Below are positions 51,072 to 59,643 of a DNA stretch of 59,677 bases, in pieces (the stretch's first letter is position 1; the number at the start of each line of letters is the position of its first letter). The notes beneath the pieces were generated by a model that did no database searches, had not been told where the DNA came from, and worked only from the letters and a program-made list of their open reading frames with translations. Both the position numbers and the translations under genes were made by a program. The DNA is from Caulobacter endophyticus (GTDB lineage: Bacteria; Pseudomonadota; Alphaproteobacteria; Caulobacterales; Caulobacteraceae). Where the stretch lies: contig NZ_QDKQ01000039.1 of assembly GCF_003116815.1 (NCBI RefSeq), forward strand, positions 1 to 59,677. The letters run 5' to 3'.

Positions 51072-52553
51072 CTAGGGCCGGGTCAGGAACCGGCAGGCCG
51101 GTTCGCCGCCCTGCTCCGCCCTCGGCCCGTCCGGGGCGAAGACGAGGCGGCGGCCGGCGCCGTTCTCGGCCGGCCAGGGCGGCAGGCCGGATGCGTTGGG
51201 ATCACCGGTGTGGGCGAAGGCGGCCCAATAGGCCTGCATTGGCGGCCGGCCCTCGGCGGGGCTGTCGAAGACGTTGGTCAGTTCCGAGCCGTGGCCGACG
51301 ACAGCCTGCCCCGGCGGCGGGACCGCCAGTTCATAGCGCCATACCTTGCCGCCTGCCTGCTGGCGCAGGGCGGCGACAGAGACGGCCGGACAGCGGAACA
51401 TGCGGTCCGTGGCCAGTTGCAGCACCGCGTCGCCGCGCAACGGGTCGGCGGCTGGAAGCGGGTCGCGATCAAGGCCATAGAGCGCCAGCAGTTGCGGAGC
51501 CCGCGCCCCGAAGGTGTCGCGCACCCAGGCGATCGCCCGCTCAGCGTTCCCATCGAACAGGGCGATCTCGCGAGCGCTGGAGCCGACGATCATCGGCTTC
51601 ACCGCCGGATCGGCCAGCAGGACGTCGGGCGCCTTGGGCAGCACGACGCCGTCGATCACCGCCTGGGTCCAGATGAAGCCCTGGTCGTCGATCGGGGCCT
51701 TCAGGTGCTCGGCCGCCTTCAACAGGTCCGTCCCGGCAATCTCGCGCAGCTGCGCCAGCGACCGGGCGCCGACGCCCTCGCCCAGACTGAGGCCCATCGC
51801 CTCGTTCTGCTTCAGGCTACGCGGCGCAAAGCCGAAGCCCGGCATGCCGCTCTGCAAAATGCCGCGCGCAAACAGGCCCCTGGCCTGCGGACTGAGCATG
51901 ACTAGGCCAACGTCCTGTCCGCCGGCCGAATGGCCAAACAGGGTGACGTTGTCAGGATCACCGCCCACCGCCGCGATGTTGTCGCGCACCCACCGCAGCG
52001 CGGCGAGGATGTCCATCAGGGCATAGTTGCCCGACGCCCCGCCCTGCTCCTGCGTCAAGTCCGGATGCGACAGGAAGCCCAGGACGCCCAGGCGGTACTG
52101 CACGCTGACCAGCACCACGCCCTGGTCGACCAGGGCCGACTCCACCGTGCCTGCGCCGGATCCTGCGTGGTTGGCCCCGCCATGCACCCAGACCATGACC
52201 GGCAGCCGTGCTCCAGGCTCATGCCTGGGCGCCCGGACATCGAGATAGAGGCAGTCCTCGCTGGACCGCGCGGCGTCGGCGGCGTTCCAGCCTCGCGAGA
52301 TCTGCAGGCAGGCGGGACCAGACTTCAGGGCGGTCCGATCGCCGGTCCAGGCCGGCGGCGGTTGCGGCGCCTTCCAACGCAGATGGCCGACCGGCGGGCG
52401 GGCGAAGGGAACGCCCAGAAAGGCCTCGCTCCCGTCCCTCCGCTGCTCGCCGATCAAAACCCCGGAGCGGGTGGAAATACGGATGGGCTCGGCCAAGGCG
52501 CCGCCGGCCAGCGCTGTCAGGACGGCGACGATGAGGAAGCGCGCCAGCCCCAT
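51072..52553 (-). CDS. Carboxylesterase type B, exported
   Basis: 493 aa. Signal peptide MGLARFLIVAVLTALAGGAL. Alpha/beta-hydrolase blocks EAFLGVPFARPPVGHLRW, SEDCLYLDVRAP, VMVWVHGGANHAGSG (oxyanion hole), VSVQYRLGVLGFLS, VTLFGHSAGGQDVG (nucleophile Ser at about 209), GSSAREIALFDGN (acid) and VVGHGSELTNVF (His). It starts 8 bases after the kinase stop and ends 51 bases before the GH2 start, within one operon. In a mannan locus the likely job is removing acetyl esters from acetylated (gluco)mannan (inference from context; the family is broad). Confidence 0.85.
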   Translation of the reverse strand: MGLARFLIVAVLTALAGGALAEPIRISTRSGVLIGEQRRDGSEAFLGVPFARPPVGHLRWKAPQPPPAWTGDRTALKSGPACLQISRGWNAADAARSSEDCLYLDVRAPRHEPGARLPVMVWVHGGANHAGSGAGTVESALVDQGVVLVSVQYRLGVLGFLSHPDLTQEQGGASGNYALMDILAALRWVRDNIAAVGGDPDNVTLFGHSAGGQDVGLVMLSPQARGLFARGILQSGMPGFGFAPRSLKQNEAMGLSLGEGVGARSLAQLREIAGTDLLKAAEHLKAPIDDQGFIWTQAVIDGVVLPKAPDVLLADPAVKPMIVGSSAREIALFDGNAERAIAWVRDTFGARAPQLLALYGLDRDPLPAADPLRGDAVLQLATDRMFRCPAVSVAALRQQAGGKVWRYELAVPPPGQAVVGHGSELTNVFDSPAEGRPPMQAYWAAFAHTGDPNASGLPPWPAENGAGRRLVFAPDGPRAEQGGEPACRFLTRP

Positions 52554-52559
52554 GGTCTG

Positions 52560-53483
52560 TCAGGCCGCGACGTCGCCGGCCCAGTCGGCCAGGCTCCACA
52601 GGCGCGCGGCTCCCCGTACGCCCGAGGAGTCGCCCCAGCGGGCCTTGGCGATCCGGCTCTCCCAGCGATCCGTGAAGACATGCGGCGCGACCAGGGCCGG
52701 CAGGCGCTCGTACAGCAGTTCGACATTGGACATGCCGCCGCCCAGCACAAAGACGTCCGGATCGGCGATGTCGGCGATCACCGCCAGGCCTCTGGCCAAA
52801 CGGTCGAGATAGCGATCCAGCGCGCTCTGGGCGATCGGATCGCCCGCAGCCGCGGCCTCGACGATGGCCGCGCCGCTGAGGTCGGCCCCGCCGTGCTCGC
52901 GAAAATCGCGGCGGAAGCCCGTGCCTGAGATCCAGGTCTCCAGGCAGCCGTGGCGGCCGCACCAGCATTGCGGACCGGGGCTCTCCTCGGCCCTGGGCCA
53001 GGGCAGAGGCACATGACCCCATTCGCCGCCGACGCCGTTGGCGCCCTCGATCAGCTTGCCGTCGACCACGAGGCCGCCGCCGCAGCCGGTGCCTATGATC
53101 ACCGCGAAGGTCACCCGCGCGCCGGCCGCCGCGCCGTCGACGGATTCCGACAGGGCCAGGCAGTTGGCGTCGTTGGCGAGACGAATGGGCCGTTCGAGCG
53201 TGGCTTCCAGGTCTTCCCGGAAGCGCCGGCCGTTCAAATAGATGGTGTTGGCGTTGCGGATCAGGCCGGTGCGCGGCGAGATCGAGCCGGGCGCGCCGAC
53301 GCCGACCGAGCCCCGTCCACCGACAGCCTGCTCGGTTCGGTCCACGAGATCGCGCACCACGGTCAGCGCCGTCTCGTAGTCGCCTGGCGTGGCGGCGCGC
53401 AGGGTCGACAGCACGCGCCCCTCCGGCGACAGGGCCGCCGCCTCGATCTTGGTGCCGCCGAAATCGATCCCGATCTGGATCAC
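52560..53483 (-). CDS. mak: ROK-family fructokinase/mannokinase (Mak)
   Basis: 307 aa from GTG 53483, chosen for AAGGAG six bases upstream and because IQIGIDFGGTKIE is then at the very N terminus. It is colinear with Escherichia coli Mak: GVGAPGSISPRTGLIRNANT, LANDANCLALSESVDGAAAG (catalytic D105), VIIGTGCGGGLVVDG, GEWGHVPLPWP and the ROK zinc site CWCGRHGCLE (Cys 173/175/180 with His157), then ADPDVFVLGGGMSNV and GDSSGVRGAARLW. It phosphorylates fructose or mannose at the 6-OH using ATP in the cytosol, so mannose released from mannan enters central metabolism. First gene of the mak-esterase-GH2 operon. Confidence 0.92.
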   Translation of the reverse strand: MIQIGIDFGGTKIEAAALSPEGRVLSTLRAATPGDYETALTVVRDLVDRTEQAVGGRGSVGVGAPGSISPRTGLIRNANTIYLNGRRFREDLEATLERPIRLANDANCLALSESVDGAAAGARVTFAVIIGTGCGGGLVVDGKLIEGANGVGGEWGHVPLPWPRAEESPGPQCWCGRHGCLETWISGTGFRRDFREHGGADLSGAAIVEAAAAGDPIAQSALDRYLDRLARGLAVIADIADPDVFVLGGGMSNVELLYERLPALVAPHVFTDRWESRIAKARWGDSSGVRGAARLWSLADWAGDVAA

Positions 53484-53567
53484 TCGAAACTCCTTCGCCG
53501 CCTCCGGATCAACCGGACGCCGCAACCTCCAGCGAGCGAGGCTTACCGTGGGTCCGCCGTGCACGCC

Positions 53568-53596
53568 AGAATAAAAAAAGCCTTTTTACTTATTCG
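53568..53596. promoter_or_regulatory. Mannan-locus box 2 (before mak operon)
   Basis: On the minus strand GAATAAGTAAAAAGGCTTTT and TTTATTC: same GAATAA-N2-AAA-N3-GCTTT order as boxes 1 and 3, with an AAAAG/CTTTT inverted core. It lies 85-113 bases upstream of the mak GTG and directly downstream of the alpha-galactosidase stop. Confidence 0.55.
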
Positions 53597-53605
53597 TACT
53601 ACAAG

Positions 53606-54796
53606 TCAGGGCGTGACCTTGAGCATGACAACGTCATGGGGCGCGACCTGCGCCTCGTAGCCGATCTTGCGTATGCCCAGGTCCTTGGCGGCCCACAGGT
53701 CGCGGACCCTGGCCGGCAGGGTTCGCGGATAGTCGAGCATCGCCCAGTCGACACGGATGCTGGCCGGGGCCTGGCCCCTGTTCAGTAGAACGACCGCCCT
53801 GCCGCCGCCTTGCAGCGGTCTGGCCCAGACCTCCAGGTCGCCCTGCTTGGACACCCGCCTCGCCTGGGCGCCGAGCGGGTCCTGATCGACGGCGATGACC
53901 TCCTTGTTGGTCAGGATGGCCTTGGTGTCGGCGTCCATGTGGCCGATGTCGTTGCCGGCGATCAGCGGCGCGGCCAGCATGGCCCAGAGGCTGAAGTGCG
54001 ATCGGTATTCCTCGGTGGTCATGCCGCCGTTGCCGACCTCCAGCATGTCCGGATCGTTCCAGTGGCCGGGCCTGGCGAACGGATAAAGCTCGACCTGCTT
54101 GTCGAGGATGTTCATGACGCCCAGGCTGTAGCCCTTCACGCCTTCCCAGGCGTCGTAGATATCTCCGGTGGTGCGCCAGAGGTTTCCGACTGACGCGCCC
54201 CAGGTCCAGGGCCTGGAATTGCCCCACTCGCAGATCGAGAAGACGATGTCCCTGCCCGAGGCCTGCAGGGCGGCCGACATGATGTAGTAGGACGAAGGCG
54301 CGTCCTGCGTGCCGGCCATGCACCAGTCGTACTTGAGATAGTCGACGCCCCAGGCGGCGTACTGGCGGGCGTCCTGGTATTCGTAGCCGCGGCTGCCGGG
54401 ACGGCCGGCGCAGGTCTTCAGGCCGGCGTCGGAATAGATGCCGAACTTCAGGCCCTTGGAATGGATGTAGTCGCCCAGGGCCTTCATGCCGTTCGGGAAG
54501 CGCTTGGGATCGGGCTGGATATCGCCGCGCGCGTCGCGCTCGCCGTGCCAGCAGTCGTCGATGACGACGTAGTCGTAGCCGGCGTCCTTCATGCCCGAGG
54601 CGACCATGGCGTCGGCCATGCGCCGGATCAGGGTCTCGTCGACGTCGCAGCCGAACCTGTTCCAGCTGTTCCAGCCCATCGGCGGGGTGCGGGCCAAGCC
54701 GTTGTCGGGCAGAGGCGGCGGCGGATCGTCGGCCAGGGCCGATGTGGCGGCGACCAGCAGGGCGACGGCCGCCAGGGTCGGGACGAGGCGCTTCAT
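53606..54796 (-). CDS. Alpha-galactosidase, GH27, exported
   Basis: 396 aa from ATG 54796, which gives the signal peptide MKRLVPTLAAVALLVAATSA; the ribosome binding site is weak. GH27 blocks: ARTPPMGWNSWNRFGCDVDE, GYDYVVIDDCWHGERD, GLKFGIYSDAGLKTCAGRPG, VDYLKYDWC (nucleophile D157), LWRTTGDIYDAW (acid/base D212), RPGHWNDPDMLEVGNGGMT and AAPLIAGNDIGHM, then an antiparallel beta domain. It removes alpha-1,6-galactose side groups, as in galactomannan or galactoglucomannan, complementing the mannanase and beta-mannosidase. Confidence 0.92.
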   Translation of the reverse strand: MKRLVPTLAAVALLVAATSALADDPPPPLPDNGLARTPPMGWNSWNRFGCDVDETLIRRMADAMVASGMKDAGYDYVVIDDCWHGERDARGDIQPDPKRFPNGMKALGDYIHSKGLKFGIYSDAGLKTCAGRPGSRGYEYQDARQYAAWGVDYLKYDWCMAGTQDAPSSYYIMSAALQASGRDIVFSICEWGNSRPWTWGASVGNLWRTTGDIYDAWEGVKGYSLGVMNILDKQVELYPFARPGHWNDPDMLEVGNGGMTTEEYRSHFSLWAMLAAPLIAGNDIGHMDADTKAILTNKEVIAVDQDPLGAQARRVSKQGDLEVWARPLQGGGRAVVLLNRGQAPASIRVDWAMLDYPRTLPARVRDLWAAKDLGIRKIGYEAQVAPHDVVMLKVTP

Positions 54797-55109
54797 GAAG
54801 CTCACGCTGGAGGGAGTGAAGAGAATGACGGCCCGCCGGTCCCTTGGCTCCCGCTTGCAGGAGTCTTGGGAAAGGCGCGGGTGAACCGGCGGACCGCGAG
54901 GCGACGAAGGCCTCAGTCGATCAGGCGGGGAGGAAGGCGTTTCGTGGACGCGAAGGCGCGTCGGGGCCGGGCCCGAAAGTCATGGTTTCCTCCCCCAAGT
55001 CCTGCACAGCGCCTTGGTGGCGCGGGCGGTTGGCTTGAAGCGGAGGTGATCACGGGCGGCGGTTCGCCGTCAATGGAATAAATAAATTTGCTTTTCTTTT
55101 TATCCGACT
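54797..55109. other. Intergenic region before alpha-galactosidase
   Basis: 313 bases between the alpha-galactosidase start and the stop of the phytase-locus TBDR. It holds mannan-locus box 3 at 55075-55105. The remainder is GC-rich, and nothing else is recognised. Confidence 0.5.
55075..55105. promoter_or_regulatory. Mannan-locus box 3 (upstream of alpha-galactosidase)
   Basis: GGAATAAATAAATTTGCTTT then TCTTTTTATCC: same GAATAA-N2-AAA-N3-GCTTT order as boxes 1 and 2. It is about 280 bases from the alpha-galactosidase start, the only upstream site in that gap, and abuts the TBDR stop at 55110. Confidence 0.5.
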
Positions 55110-57125
55110 TCAGCGGACATAGACCACCCCCACCCGCAGGCTGCGGGGGGCGTCGTAGCTGGTGATCCCGTCGCCGGTGCGGCCGGTGGAGACCGCCGCG
55201 TCGAAGGCGTTGCGCAGGTCGATCTCCAGGCGTGTCGAGGCGCTGACGCTGTAGCGGGCCGACAGGTTAAGGGTGGTGGCGGCGGCCAGCCGGCGGGTGT
55301 TGAGGTCGTCATCGAAGCGCGCGCCCTCGTGGCGGGCGGCCAGGAACAGGCCCAGGCGCTCGCTGGCCCGCCACTCAAGACCCGCCGAGGCGGCCAGGCG
55401 CGGGGCCTGGGCCGGCCGCTTGCCGGTCAGCTGAGGAGCCTCGGATCCGCCGTCGACCTCGGCCTCCGTGGCCATCACCGCGCCGGTCAGCACTAGGCGC
55501 TCGCCAAGATCCGCGCGCCCCTCCAGTTCCACCCCGACGGCGTCGATGCGGCCGACGTTCTGGCGCTGGCGCAGCACGCCGCCAGCCGGGATGAAGCCGG
55601 CGGTCGGGAAGATCGCCGGCCCCTGGCCGATCGTGACGTTGGCCACCGGATCCTGCAACCGGTTGATGAACAGGGTGACCGAGACGCTGGCCCCCTCGCC
55701 TTCCAGCCCCGCCCCGGCCTCGACGCCGTACAGGCGCTCGGGCTTTAGGGCGGCATTGGCCTCAGTGACGTCGTTGCCGACCCTGAACGGCCGGTGCAGC
55801 TCGTTGAGGCTGGGCGGACGGAAGCCGGCGTAGGCGGCCGTGCGCACGAAGCCGAGGCCAAGATCGCGGCGCAGGCCGACGCGGCCGGTGGGCGTGGTCG
55901 TCGAGCGGCCGGCCGGGGTCTCGTCGAGGATCGCCGCGCCGGCCTGCAAGTCGAACTCGCGGCGGCGGGCGTCGAAGGCCCGCCAGTGGTCGAGACGCAG
56001 GTCGCCGGTGACCAGCCAGGGTCCGGCGGTCCAGCTGGCGTCGGCATAGGCGCCCAGGGTCGTGGTCTGGCCGCCGGCTTCGCGCAGGCGGGTGAACTGG
56101 CCGCTCATGTAGCGGAAACGCTCGTGGGTCTCGCCCTCGGCGGCGCGGAAGTCGGCGCCGATCTCCCATTCCAGAGGCCCGCGCACGCCGCGCAGGGCGG
56201 CGTTGAAGCCATAGCCGTAGGCGGGCGTCTCGAACTGGTCGTTGGCCGGGGTCGTGAAGGCCCGGCCAGCGCCCACGGCGACCGAGCGGTTCTGCAGGTC
56301 GCTGAGCAGCGTCCAGGCCTGCAGCCGCCAGCCGTTGCGGCCTTGGGCGGGCGATTGCGCAAGGGTCAGGCTGGCCTGGGCGCCGCGCGAGCGGGCGTCC
56401 GCGCCGACCAGGCCCGAGCGGCGGTTCTCGTCATAGACGGCGACGCGGGCGGCCATGGCGGGACCCGACGACAGGCGCGTATCGTAGCGCAGGGCCGCCG
56501 ACCACGTGTCGAGCGCCAGCGCCTCGTCGGTCTCGCCGCGCCCCTCGCGCACCGGGGTCCAGCCGTCGGACCGCTCGGCCGTCACGCTGGCCAGCAGGCC
56601 GCCGCTGCCGGCGTTGACCGCCGCGCGGCGATAGCCCAGGCCGCCGGCCTCGACGCCCGCTTCCAGCACCGGCGCGCCGCCGTCGCGACCGACCAGGGCG
56701 ACGACGCCGGTCAGGGCGCCGGCGCCATAGGCCTGGGCCCCGGCCCCGCGCACGAGGCGCACCGACTGGATGGTCTCGGCCGGCAGGCCGCTCCAGATCA
56801 CCCAGCCGCCGAAGGGATCGTTCTGCGGCACGCCGTCCAGCGTGATCAGCGCCCGCCCGGCTCCGGACGGGGCGATGGCCCGCAGCGACAACCCTTGCGT
56901 GGTCGGATTGGCCGCCAGGCTGGAGGTGCGACGGAACAGCGATACGCCCGGCGCCCGCGCCAGCTGCTCGTCCAGCCGCGGCGAGCGCGCCCAGGCCGGA
57001 TCGTCCAGAGTGGTGATGGCGAACGCCCCCTCCCCGGCTGACGGCGGCAAGCGCGCGCCGGTGACGACGACTTGCGAGACCGGAGCTTCAGGCGCGGGGG
57101 CGGTCTCGAGGGCGACGTCGAACAT
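55110..57125 (-). CDS. TonB-dependent receptor paired with phytase; no visible signal peptide
   Basis: 671 aa from ATG 57125 (GGAG upstream). TonB-box region SQVVVTGARLPPSAGEGAFA. Plug motifs DEQLARAPGVSLFRRTSS, PTTQGLSLRAIAPSGAGRAL, ITLDGVPQNDPFGGW and IQSVRLVRGAGAQAYGAGAL. The barrel ends RSLRVGVVYVR. The mature part looks complete, but the N terminus (MFDVALETAPAPEAP) has no hydrophobic leader and none is found in the open sequence upstream, which is odd for an outer-membrane protein. It is divergent from a beta-propeller phytase; TBDR-phytase pairs are a known arrangement in Caulobacter-like genomes, suggesting uptake of phytate or lower inositol phosphates. Confidence 0.85.
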   Translation of the reverse strand: MFDVALETAPAPEAPVSQVVVTGARLPPSAGEGAFAITTLDDPAWARSPRLDEQLARAPGVSLFRRTSSLAANPTTQGLSLRAIAPSGAGRALITLDGVPQNDPFGGWVIWSGLPAETIQSVRLVRGAGAQAYGAGALTGVVALVGRDGGAPVLEAGVEAGGLGYRRAAVNAGSGGLLASVTAERSDGWTPVREGRGETDEALALDTWSAALRYDTRLSSGPAMAARVAVYDENRRSGLVGADARSRGAQASLTLAQSPAQGRNGWRLQAWTLLSDLQNRSVAVGAGRAFTTPANDQFETPAYGYGFNAALRGVRGPLEWEIGADFRAAEGETHERFRYMSGQFTRLREAGGQTTTLGAYADASWTAGPWLVTGDLRLDHWRAFDARRREFDLQAGAAILDETPAGRSTTTPTGRVGLRRDLGLGFVRTAAYAGFRPPSLNELHRPFRVGNDVTEANAALKPERLYGVEAGAGLEGEGASVSVTLFINRLQDPVANVTIGQGPAIFPTAGFIPAGGVLRQRQNVGRIDAVGVELEGRADLGERLVLTGAVMATEAEVDGGSEAPQLTGKRPAQAPRLAASAGLEWRASERLGLFLAARHEGARFDDDLNTRRLAAATTLNLSARYSVSASTRLEIDLRNAFDAAVSTGRTGDGITSYDAPRSLRVGVVYVR

Positions 57126-57293
57126 TGCGGCTCCGGATGGTTGAGAGTCGGCGCAGCCTATCGCCGCGCCGACGCAAGGGAACGCCCCTCCGGTGGAAAA
57201 GACCCGGCCGTCATCAATCCGTGTCGAAATCGTCGCATAAGCCCACGCGCGCGGCCGACCGGCCAGAACGCAGTTATCCGGGGGACAAGCCGC

Positions 57294-59354
57294 ATGACCC
57301 ATCTTCGCGCCAGCGCCGCCGTCGGCGTGCTCGCCTTCCTGCTCGGCCCTGGAGCGGCCCAGGCCCAACCCCCAAAGGCCCAGGCCCCACAGGCCCAAGC
57401 CCCGGCGGTCGCTCCGATCGTCTCGACCGCCCCCACCGCCGAGGGCGGCGCCAACGGCGTGGCGCTGATCCGCAATCCGGCTGCCCCGGAAAGGAGCCTC
57501 GTCGCCGCCACCGGCGAAGGCGGCGGGTTGGAGCTCTATGGCCTCGACGGCAGGAAGGTCGGCGCGATCGCCGGCGGCGAGGTCTATGGCGTCGACGTGC
57601 GCGAGCAGGACGGCAAGCCGCTGCTGGCGCTGCTGGACCGCAAGGGCGGGCGCCTGCGGCTGGCCTCGTATGATTTCGCCACCGGCCAGGCGACGAGCCT
57701 CGACGCCAAGCCGCTGGAGCTGGGCTATGCCGGCGAAGGCGTCTGCCTGCATCGCGGGGCCCGCGACGGGGCGCTCTACGCCTTCACCCTGGGCGTGGCC
57801 GGCCAGATGGACCAGTGGCTGCTGTTCCCCACCGCCGAAGGCAGGCTGGACGGACGCATCGTACGCCGCCTGCACCTGTCGTCCGAGGCCAAGTACTGCG
57901 TCAGCGACGACGCGACCGGAGCGCTCTACGTGGCCCAGGAGGCGGTCGGCATCTGGCGGTACGACGCCGATCCGGAGGCCGAGCCGGTTCCGACCCTGAT
58001 CGACGCTACGCGCCTTGGCCAGATCGCCAGCGAGGTGGCGGGCCTGGCGCTGGTCGACGGCGGCCAGACGGCCCGCTTCCTGGTGGCCGCCAACGCCAGC
58101 GCCGGCGACTACCTGGTCTATGACCGCGCCCGGGACGACGCCTATGTGGGCGCCTTCCAGATCAAGGCCGGCGACCAGAACGCCGTCGAGAACCCCTCGG
58201 GCCTGTTCGCCCTGCGCAGCCCTCTTGGCGATCGCCTGCCGGCCGGGGCGCTGCTGGTGGCCGACGACCGCAAGGCCGATGCGAACATGAAGGTCGTCTC
58301 GTGGGCCGAGGTCGCCGCCGGCCTGAAGCTGGCGACCGGTGACGCCGCCGGCTCCAGGCCCGCCAAGGGCCTGCCCACCGTGCGGCCGACCATGGAGACC
58401 AAGCCCGTCGACCACGACGGCGACGCCGCCGACGACCCGGCGATCTGGGCCAATCCCGCCGATCCGGCCAGGAGCGCCATCATCGCCACCGACAAGAAGG
58501 GCGGCCTGCTGGTCTACGACCTGTCGGGCCAGCCGCTGCAGTACCTGGCCGACGGCAAGATGAACAATGTCGACTTGCGTTCGGGCTTCAAGCTCGGCGA
58601 CCGCGAGACGGTCCTGGTGGCCGCTAGCGACCGCACCCACAAGTCGATAGCCCTCTATACGCTCGACCCGGCGACGCGGCAGCTGACCTCGGTCGCCGAC
58701 GGGGTGCAGGCCACGGGCCTGTCGGACCCCTACGGCCTTTGCATGTATCGCGGCCGCAAGGGCGAGACCTATGTCTTCGTCGGCGACCCCGACGGCCTGG
58801 TGCGGCAGTGGAAGCTGGTCGCCCAGGCCAGTGGCAAGGTCCGCGCCGCGCCGGTGCGCGACGTCAAGTTCGACACCCAGACCGAGGGCTGCGTCGCCGA
58901 CGACGAGACGGGCGCCCTGTACGTGGCCGAGGAGGATGTCGCCCTGTGGCGCCTGAGCGCCGAGCCGACGGACCGCAAGGCGCCCAAGGCGATCGACCGC
59001 GTGGCCTCCAACCCGGCCCTGAAGGACGACCTGGAAGGGATCGGTCTCTACCGGCAGGCGGGCGGCAATGGCTATCTGGTGGTCTCCAGCCAGGGCAACA
59101 ACAGCTACGCCGTCTATCGCCGCGAGGGCGACAACGCCTATGTCGGCAGGTTCGCGGTGACCGCCGACGGGGCCAGGGGCATCGACGGGATCTCCGAAAC
59201 CGACGGCCTGGACGTCACCAGCGCCTCGCTGGGCGCGGGCCTGGAAGACGGCGCCTTCGTCGCCCAAGACGGCCGCAACGTGTTCCCGCCGCAGCACCAG
59301 AACTTCAAGCTCGTGCCCTGGTCGGCGATCGCGGGGGCGCTGGGGCGGAAGTAG
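57294..59354 (+). CDS. Two-domain beta-propeller (alkaline) phytase, exported
   Basis: 686 aa from ATG 57294, giving signal peptide THLRASAAVGVLAFLLGPGA to AQAQ; the frame is open upstream without a leader. The C-terminal half (about 365-686) is a complete beta-propeller phytase: DHDGDAADDPAIWANP with calcium ligands, IIATDKKGGLLVYDLSGQ, KMNNVDLRSGF, EGCVADDETGALYVAEED and SNPALKDDLEGIGLY. The N-terminal half (about 30-345) is a diverged copy that keeps EAKYCVSDDATGALYVAQEA and NPSGLF but lacks the DA-DDPA calcium motif. Dual-domain phytases of this plan are known, the incomplete domain assisting hydrolysis of inositol hexakisphosphate. It releases phosphate outside the cytoplasm. Confidence 0.9.
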   Translation: MTHLRASAAVGVLAFLLGPGAAQAQPPKAQAPQAQAPAVAPIVSTAPTAEGGANGVALIRNPAAPERSLVAATGEGGGLELYGLDGRKVGAIAGGEVYGVDVREQDGKPLLALLDRKGGRLRLASYDFATGQATSLDAKPLELGYAGEGVCLHRGARDGALYAFTLGVAGQMDQWLLFPTAEGRLDGRIVRRLHLSSEAKYCVSDDATGALYVAQEAVGIWRYDADPEAEPVPTLIDATRLGQIASEVAGLALVDGGQTARFLVAANASAGDYLVYDRARDDAYVGAFQIKAGDQNAVENPSGLFALRSPLGDRLPAGALLVADDRKADANMKVVSWAEVAAGLKLATGDAAGSRPAKGLPTVRPTMETKPVDHDGDAADDPAIWANPADPARSAIIATDKKGGLLVYDLSGQPLQYLADGKMNNVDLRSGFKLGDRETVLVAASDRTHKSIALYTLDPATRQLTSVADGVQATGLSDPYGLCMYRGRKGETYVFVGDPDGLVRQWKLVAQASGKVRAAPVRDVKFDTQTEGCVADDETGALYVAEEDVALWRLSAEPTDRKAPKAIDRVASNPALKDDLEGIGLYRQAGGNGYLVVSSQGNNSYAVYRREGDNAYVGRFAVTADGARGIDGISETDGLDVTSASLGAGLEDGAFVAQDGRNVFPPQHQNFKLVPWSAIAGALGRK

Positions 59355-59370
59355 GATCGCCTGTCGGCAA

Positions 59371-59643
59371 CCCCCTCCGGCCCGTCCTCAAGATGCTCCT
59401 CCTGACGGGGGAGCTGTCGCGGAGCGACTGAGGGGGAAATGATTGCTGCCGTTGCGGATGAACTGACCTCATCAGGAACTTCCCCCTCCGGCCCTTCATC
59501 CAGATGCTCCCCCTGAAGGGGGAGCTGTCGCGGAGCGACTGAGGGGGAAGGGATTCCCGCCTTTGGGGATGTGCTGAGCGCATCAGGAACTTCCCCCTCC
59601 GGCCCTTCGGGCCACCTCCCCCTTCAGGGGGAGGATCTTTGGG
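59371..59643 (+). repeat. Tandem 111-bp hairpin repeats ending in a 144-bp unit shared with 8385-8528
   Basis: CCCCCTCCGG recurs at 59371, 59482 and 59593, a period of exactly 111 bases. Units contain GATGCTCC-CCTGA-GGGGGAGC hairpins and GTCGCGGAGCGACTGAGGGG. The last part (59500-59643) matches the reverse complement of 8385-8528 in order and total length, with a diverged centre. These are non-coding intergenic repeats after the phytase stop; the rest of 59355-59677 holds no gene. Confidence 0.88.

Noticed and set aside
55110..59297. Minus-strand frame extending the phytase-locus TBDR to 1395 codons
   Set aside because: The extra 724 codons lie antisense to the phytase and have no domain; the TBDR homology begins just after ATG 57125.
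59371..59643. 111-bp tandem repeats as a CRISPR-like or coding repeat
   Set aside because: Units are nearly contiguous, palindromic and lack unique spacers; the single-unit relative at 8385 shows they are an intergenic repeat family.
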